Below, in pieces: positions 61,854-64,000 of a DNA stretch of 64,000 nucleotides (the first letter of the stretch is position 1; each line of letters begins with the position of its first letter). Made by a program: the position numbers and the translations under genes. The DNA comes from Streptomyces sp. NBC_00704 (lineage in GTDB: Bacteria > Actinomycetota > Actinomycetes > Streptomycetales > Streptomycetaceae). The notes beneath the pieces are model-generated. The model had not been told where the DNA came from and ran no database searches. It saw only the letters and a list, made by a program, of their open reading frames with translations. The DNA lies in assembly GCF_036226605.1 (NCBI RefSeq), contig NZ_CP109000.1, positions 1,732,501 through 1,796,500 on the forward strand, in the 5' to 3' direction.

Positions 61854-62990
61854 TCACATCAGCGGGGTCAGGAAGCGGCGCAGCGCCTCCTCGTAGGCGG
61901 CGGGGTCGGCGTTCCACATGGCGCCGTGCGGGGCGCCCGCCACGGTGTGCAGGGTGACGAGGTCGGGCCGGCGGGCGGCGAGGCGGCGGGAGAGGCCCCA
62001 GGGGGCGACCGCGTCGTCGGGCCCGTGCACGATCAGGGCCGGCACCCGCAGCCGGCCGGGGGCGGCGGCCGCGGCCACGGGGTCGCCGGCGCCGGCGCGC
62101 AGGCCGGTGCGGCCCTCGGCGGCGCGGACGGCGAGCGGCAGCAGGGCCCCGGGGGTGTGCCGGGCGGCGGCGAGGGCGCGCAGCGTGGTCCGCCAGTCGA
62201 GGACCGGGGAGTCGAGCACGAGCCCCGACACGAGGTCGCGCAGGCCCGAGTCGGCGGCGGCGCGCAGCGCCATGGCGGCGCCGGTGGACCAGCCGAGCAG
62301 GACGACGCGTTCGGCGCCGTAGCGCACGGCGTACCGCATGGCCGCGTCGAGGTCGCGCCACTCGGTCGCGCCGAGGTGGTTCAGCCCGTCGGGCGAGCGG
62401 GGGGCGCCGAGGTCGCCGCGGTAGGCGAGGGCGAGGACGGGGAAGCGGCGGCGGTGCAGGAAGCCCATGAGGTTCAGGGCGTGTTCCCTGGTGGCGCCGA
62501 GGCCGTGCACGGCGATCACCCAGGTGCGGCGGGCGCCGGGCACGAACCAGGCGGGCAGGTTGCCCAGTTCGCCGGGGACGTCGACGTCGGCGTGGTCCAG
62601 GCCGAGGGCGCTGCCCGGGTTGCCGACGTGCAGGTTCGGCGTCAGCCAGACCGCGTCCCCGGAGTCCAGCGAGCCGTGGGTGACGCGCTCCAGGCGGCGC
62701 ACGACGGTGTCGACCGGGTGCGGGGCCGTGGGCAGGACCGGGCCGACGACCGCGTGCGAGCCGTTGCCCGACAGGCCGTAGGCGCCGGGGCGCAGGGCGG
62801 CCAGGTCGCGGGTGAGGGTGATCTGTCCGGCGGCCGTGCCGTGCACGGTGAGCCGGGGCTCGGTGGGCAGGGGCCGGCCGGGCGGCGCCTTCAGCGCGGC
62901 GTCGCTGGCGAGCCGGCCGGCGGCGACACTGGCTGCGCCGGCGACCAGGGCTGCGGTGACGGCGGCTGCCGTCGCTGTGACAGTGCGCAC
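61854..62990 (-). CDS. alpha/beta hydrolase, probably membrane-anchored
   Basis: 378 residues from a GTG at 62990 with GGAG upstream. A hydrophobic N-terminus (TATAAAVTAALVAGAASVAA) may be an anchor or signal. The fold shows the oxyanion region VIAVHGLGATREHAL and the nucleophile elbow GWSTGAA, then the acid in LIVHGPDDAVAPWG and the His in AGAPHGAMWN. The triad is complete. Substrate unknown. Confidence 0.9.
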   Translation of the reverse strand: MRTVTATAAAVTAALVAGAASVAAGRLASDAALKAPPGRPLPTEPRLTVHGTAAGQITLTRDLAALRPGAYGLSGNGSHAVVGPVLPTAPHPVDTVVRRLERVTHGSLDSGDAVWLTPNLHVGNPGSALGLDHADVDVPGELGNLPAWFVPGARRTWVIAVHGLGATREHALNLMGFLHRRRFPVLALAYRGDLGAPRSPDGLNHLGATEWRDLDAAMRYAVRYGAERVVLLGWSTGAAMALRAAADSGLRDLVSGLVLDSPVLDWRTTLRALAAARHTPGALLPLAVRAAEGRTGLRAGAGDPVAAAAAPGRLRVPALIVHGPDDAVAPWGLSRRLAARRPDLVTLHTVAGAPHGAMWNADPAAYEEALRRFLTPLM

Positions 62991-63923
62991 CCGCCCAGTC
63001 TCCAGGCCAAGGCCCACGACGGCCAGTGGTGGGCCCACGCGGAGTGACGCCGATCGGGCAGCGGGCCCGAGTGAGAACGCCCGCACGACGGTGAACCCGA
63101 GCGAGGCGCCGCCGCCTGGCAGCGGGCCCACGTGGGCGACGGCCGCATGGCGGCGGACCCACGCGAGGCGACGCCCACCCGGTGGTGGACCCCAGCGGAG
63201 TGACGCCCGCGTCCGACCCGGTCCCGGCGCTGCGGAACCGGTCCCCCGCCTGGCTCCTCAGGCCGAGCACCACGACGGCCCGGTGGGCCTGCGCAGAAGA
63301 CCGCCCGCGGTGGCCCACCCCTGGGCAACGCCTGCCTGCCCCCGCGCGGCGCGCGGCCGGGCAGCCGGACGCGGCGGCGCGAGCGCACCGGAACGGCGGC
63401 CGAACGCGGCGGCGCGGCACGGCGGCCGACCGAACGCAGAAGCCGGGCGCGGCGGGCGTTGGGGCAGCCGGCCGGGGGCGGCGACGCGGGCGGCGCGGAG
63501 CGGAGGGCGGTGGCGCGGACGCGGCGGTGCGGAGCGGAGGGCGGCGGGCCGGACACGACGGCCCGGAGCGGAAGACGGCGGGCCGGACACGGCGGTGCGG
63601 GCGCGGCGGCACGGAACGGAGGGCGGTGAGCCGGGCGCGGCAGCACGGAACGGAGGGCGGTGAGCCGGGCGCGGCAGCACGGAGCGGAAGACGGCGAGCC
63701 GGACACGGCAGCACGGAGCGGAAGACGGCGGGCCGGACACGGCGGTGCGGGCGCGGCGGCACGGAGCGGAGGGCGGTGAGCCGGACACGGCGGCACGGAA
63801 CGGAGGGCGGTGAGCCGGACACGGCGGCACCGAGCGGAAGGCGGCGGGCCGGACACGGCGGCACCGGGCGGAAGGCGGTGGGCCGGGGGCGGTGGGGTGG
63901 AGCGGAGGGTGGTGGGGTGGGGG
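62991..63923. repeat. 933-bp gene-free region with a 34-bp tandem array
   Basis: No real gene is seen here. From about 63480 to 63885 a unit GAGCCGGACACGGCGGCACG plus GAACGGAGGGCGGT (34 bp) repeats about eleven times with substitutions. Two units carry a 12-base insertion (TGCGGGCGCGGC). The left part (62995-63220) has weaker repeats around GCGGGCCCACG and GCGGAGTGACGCC. The array begins within about 40 bases of the stop of the gene entering from the right. Confidence 0.85.
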
Positions 63924-64000
63924 TCAGGGGTGTTGGCCGTAGGTGTGGAGGCGGGTCGTCGCCTGTGTCAGCTGGTCGTTCGTCAGCAGTGTCGGGGTGC
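63924..64000 (-). CDS. C-terminal end of a gene cut by the window edge
   Basis: The last 25 codons or so of a minus-strand frame read TPTLLTNDQLTQATTRLHTY and end GQHP with TGA at 63924-63926. Codon choice (C or G at third positions) fits a real Streptomyces gene. The family cannot be told from so short a piece. The 34-bp array lies just past its stop. Confidence 0.6.
   Translation of the reverse strand, partial: TPTLLTNDQLTQATTRLHTYGQHP

Noticed and set aside
63258..63864. Long minus-strand frames rich in Pro, Arg and Ser
   Set aside because: They follow the 34-bp repeat in several frames at once, with no ribosome site and no family. High GC content keeps frames open.

Overview
The window is chromosomal DNA of a Streptomyces. 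It is very GC-rich, GTG and TTG starts are common, and genes are coupled by ATGA/GTGA overlaps. It carries two cysteine-free chaplins, a streptophobe-family protein, an InhA-type enoyl-ACP reductase and an Spo0M homologue. From memory, the order chpE, two-component pair, serB, fabI-fabG, tldD-pmbA, tyrS, moaA, acetate symporter matches the conserved Streptomyces core around chpE/tyrS. The species cannot be named from the sequence alone.

1-4774: a broken mobile element sits inside a 3-methyladenine DNA glycosylase gene (mpg, minus strand). The N-terminal third of the host gene (4499-4774) and a frameshifted C-terminal remnant (58-400) are separated by about 4.1 kb. That insert holds a large serine integrase without its catalytic N-terminus, a resolvase tail, the 3' half of a group II intron (RT-maturase-HNH plus domain V), and a second, intact, divergent mpg. 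The new mpg starts in an ATGA overlap with the interrupted host copy, so it can be read from the host promoter.

4928-16800: Spo0M, a PEBP-like protein, an HNH nuclease, an SPFH/NfeD pair, an ABC ATPase, two chaplins, a GAF histidine kinase with its NarL-type regulator, an SDR coupled to a QueA-like enzyme, and a secreted lytic transglycosylase. 16876-23213: an FHA-FHA-ABC transporter, a streptophobe-family membrane protein and serB. 23516-28013: a SixA-like phosphatase, small membrane proteins, and an MFS transporter divergent from a FadR-type GntR regulator with a 15-bp palindrome between them. 28014-34011: fabI-fabG, tldD-pmbA and tyrS. 34483-45009: a YeaQ-type membrane protein, DUF3099, moaA, a DUF485 protein with an acetate symporter, a secreted subtilase, a CoA transferase, a CopD protein and an alcohol dehydrogenase. 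45047-50348: an AGMO-like hydroxylase coupled to a YhhN/TMEM86 protein (a possible ether-lipid module), a VIT1 transporter, a DnaQ-BRCT exonuclease, a Cys-rich small protein and SURF1. 50494-63923: a GH15 enzyme, an SDR lacking Tyr and Lys, an Asp23/AmaP envelope-stress cluster, an enoyl-CoA hydratase, a small HTH protein, an ABC-F ATPase, a VOC protein, a large hypothetical protein and an alpha/beta hydrolase. A gene entering from the right ends at 63924.

Many spacers consist of locus-specific tandem repeats (8, 9, 18, 20, 22, 24, 33, 34 and 49 bp units). Several begin at, or include, the stop codon of a neighbouring gene (tyrS, VIT1, the alcohol dehydrogenase and others). Long perfect hairpins end most of the convergent gene pairs.
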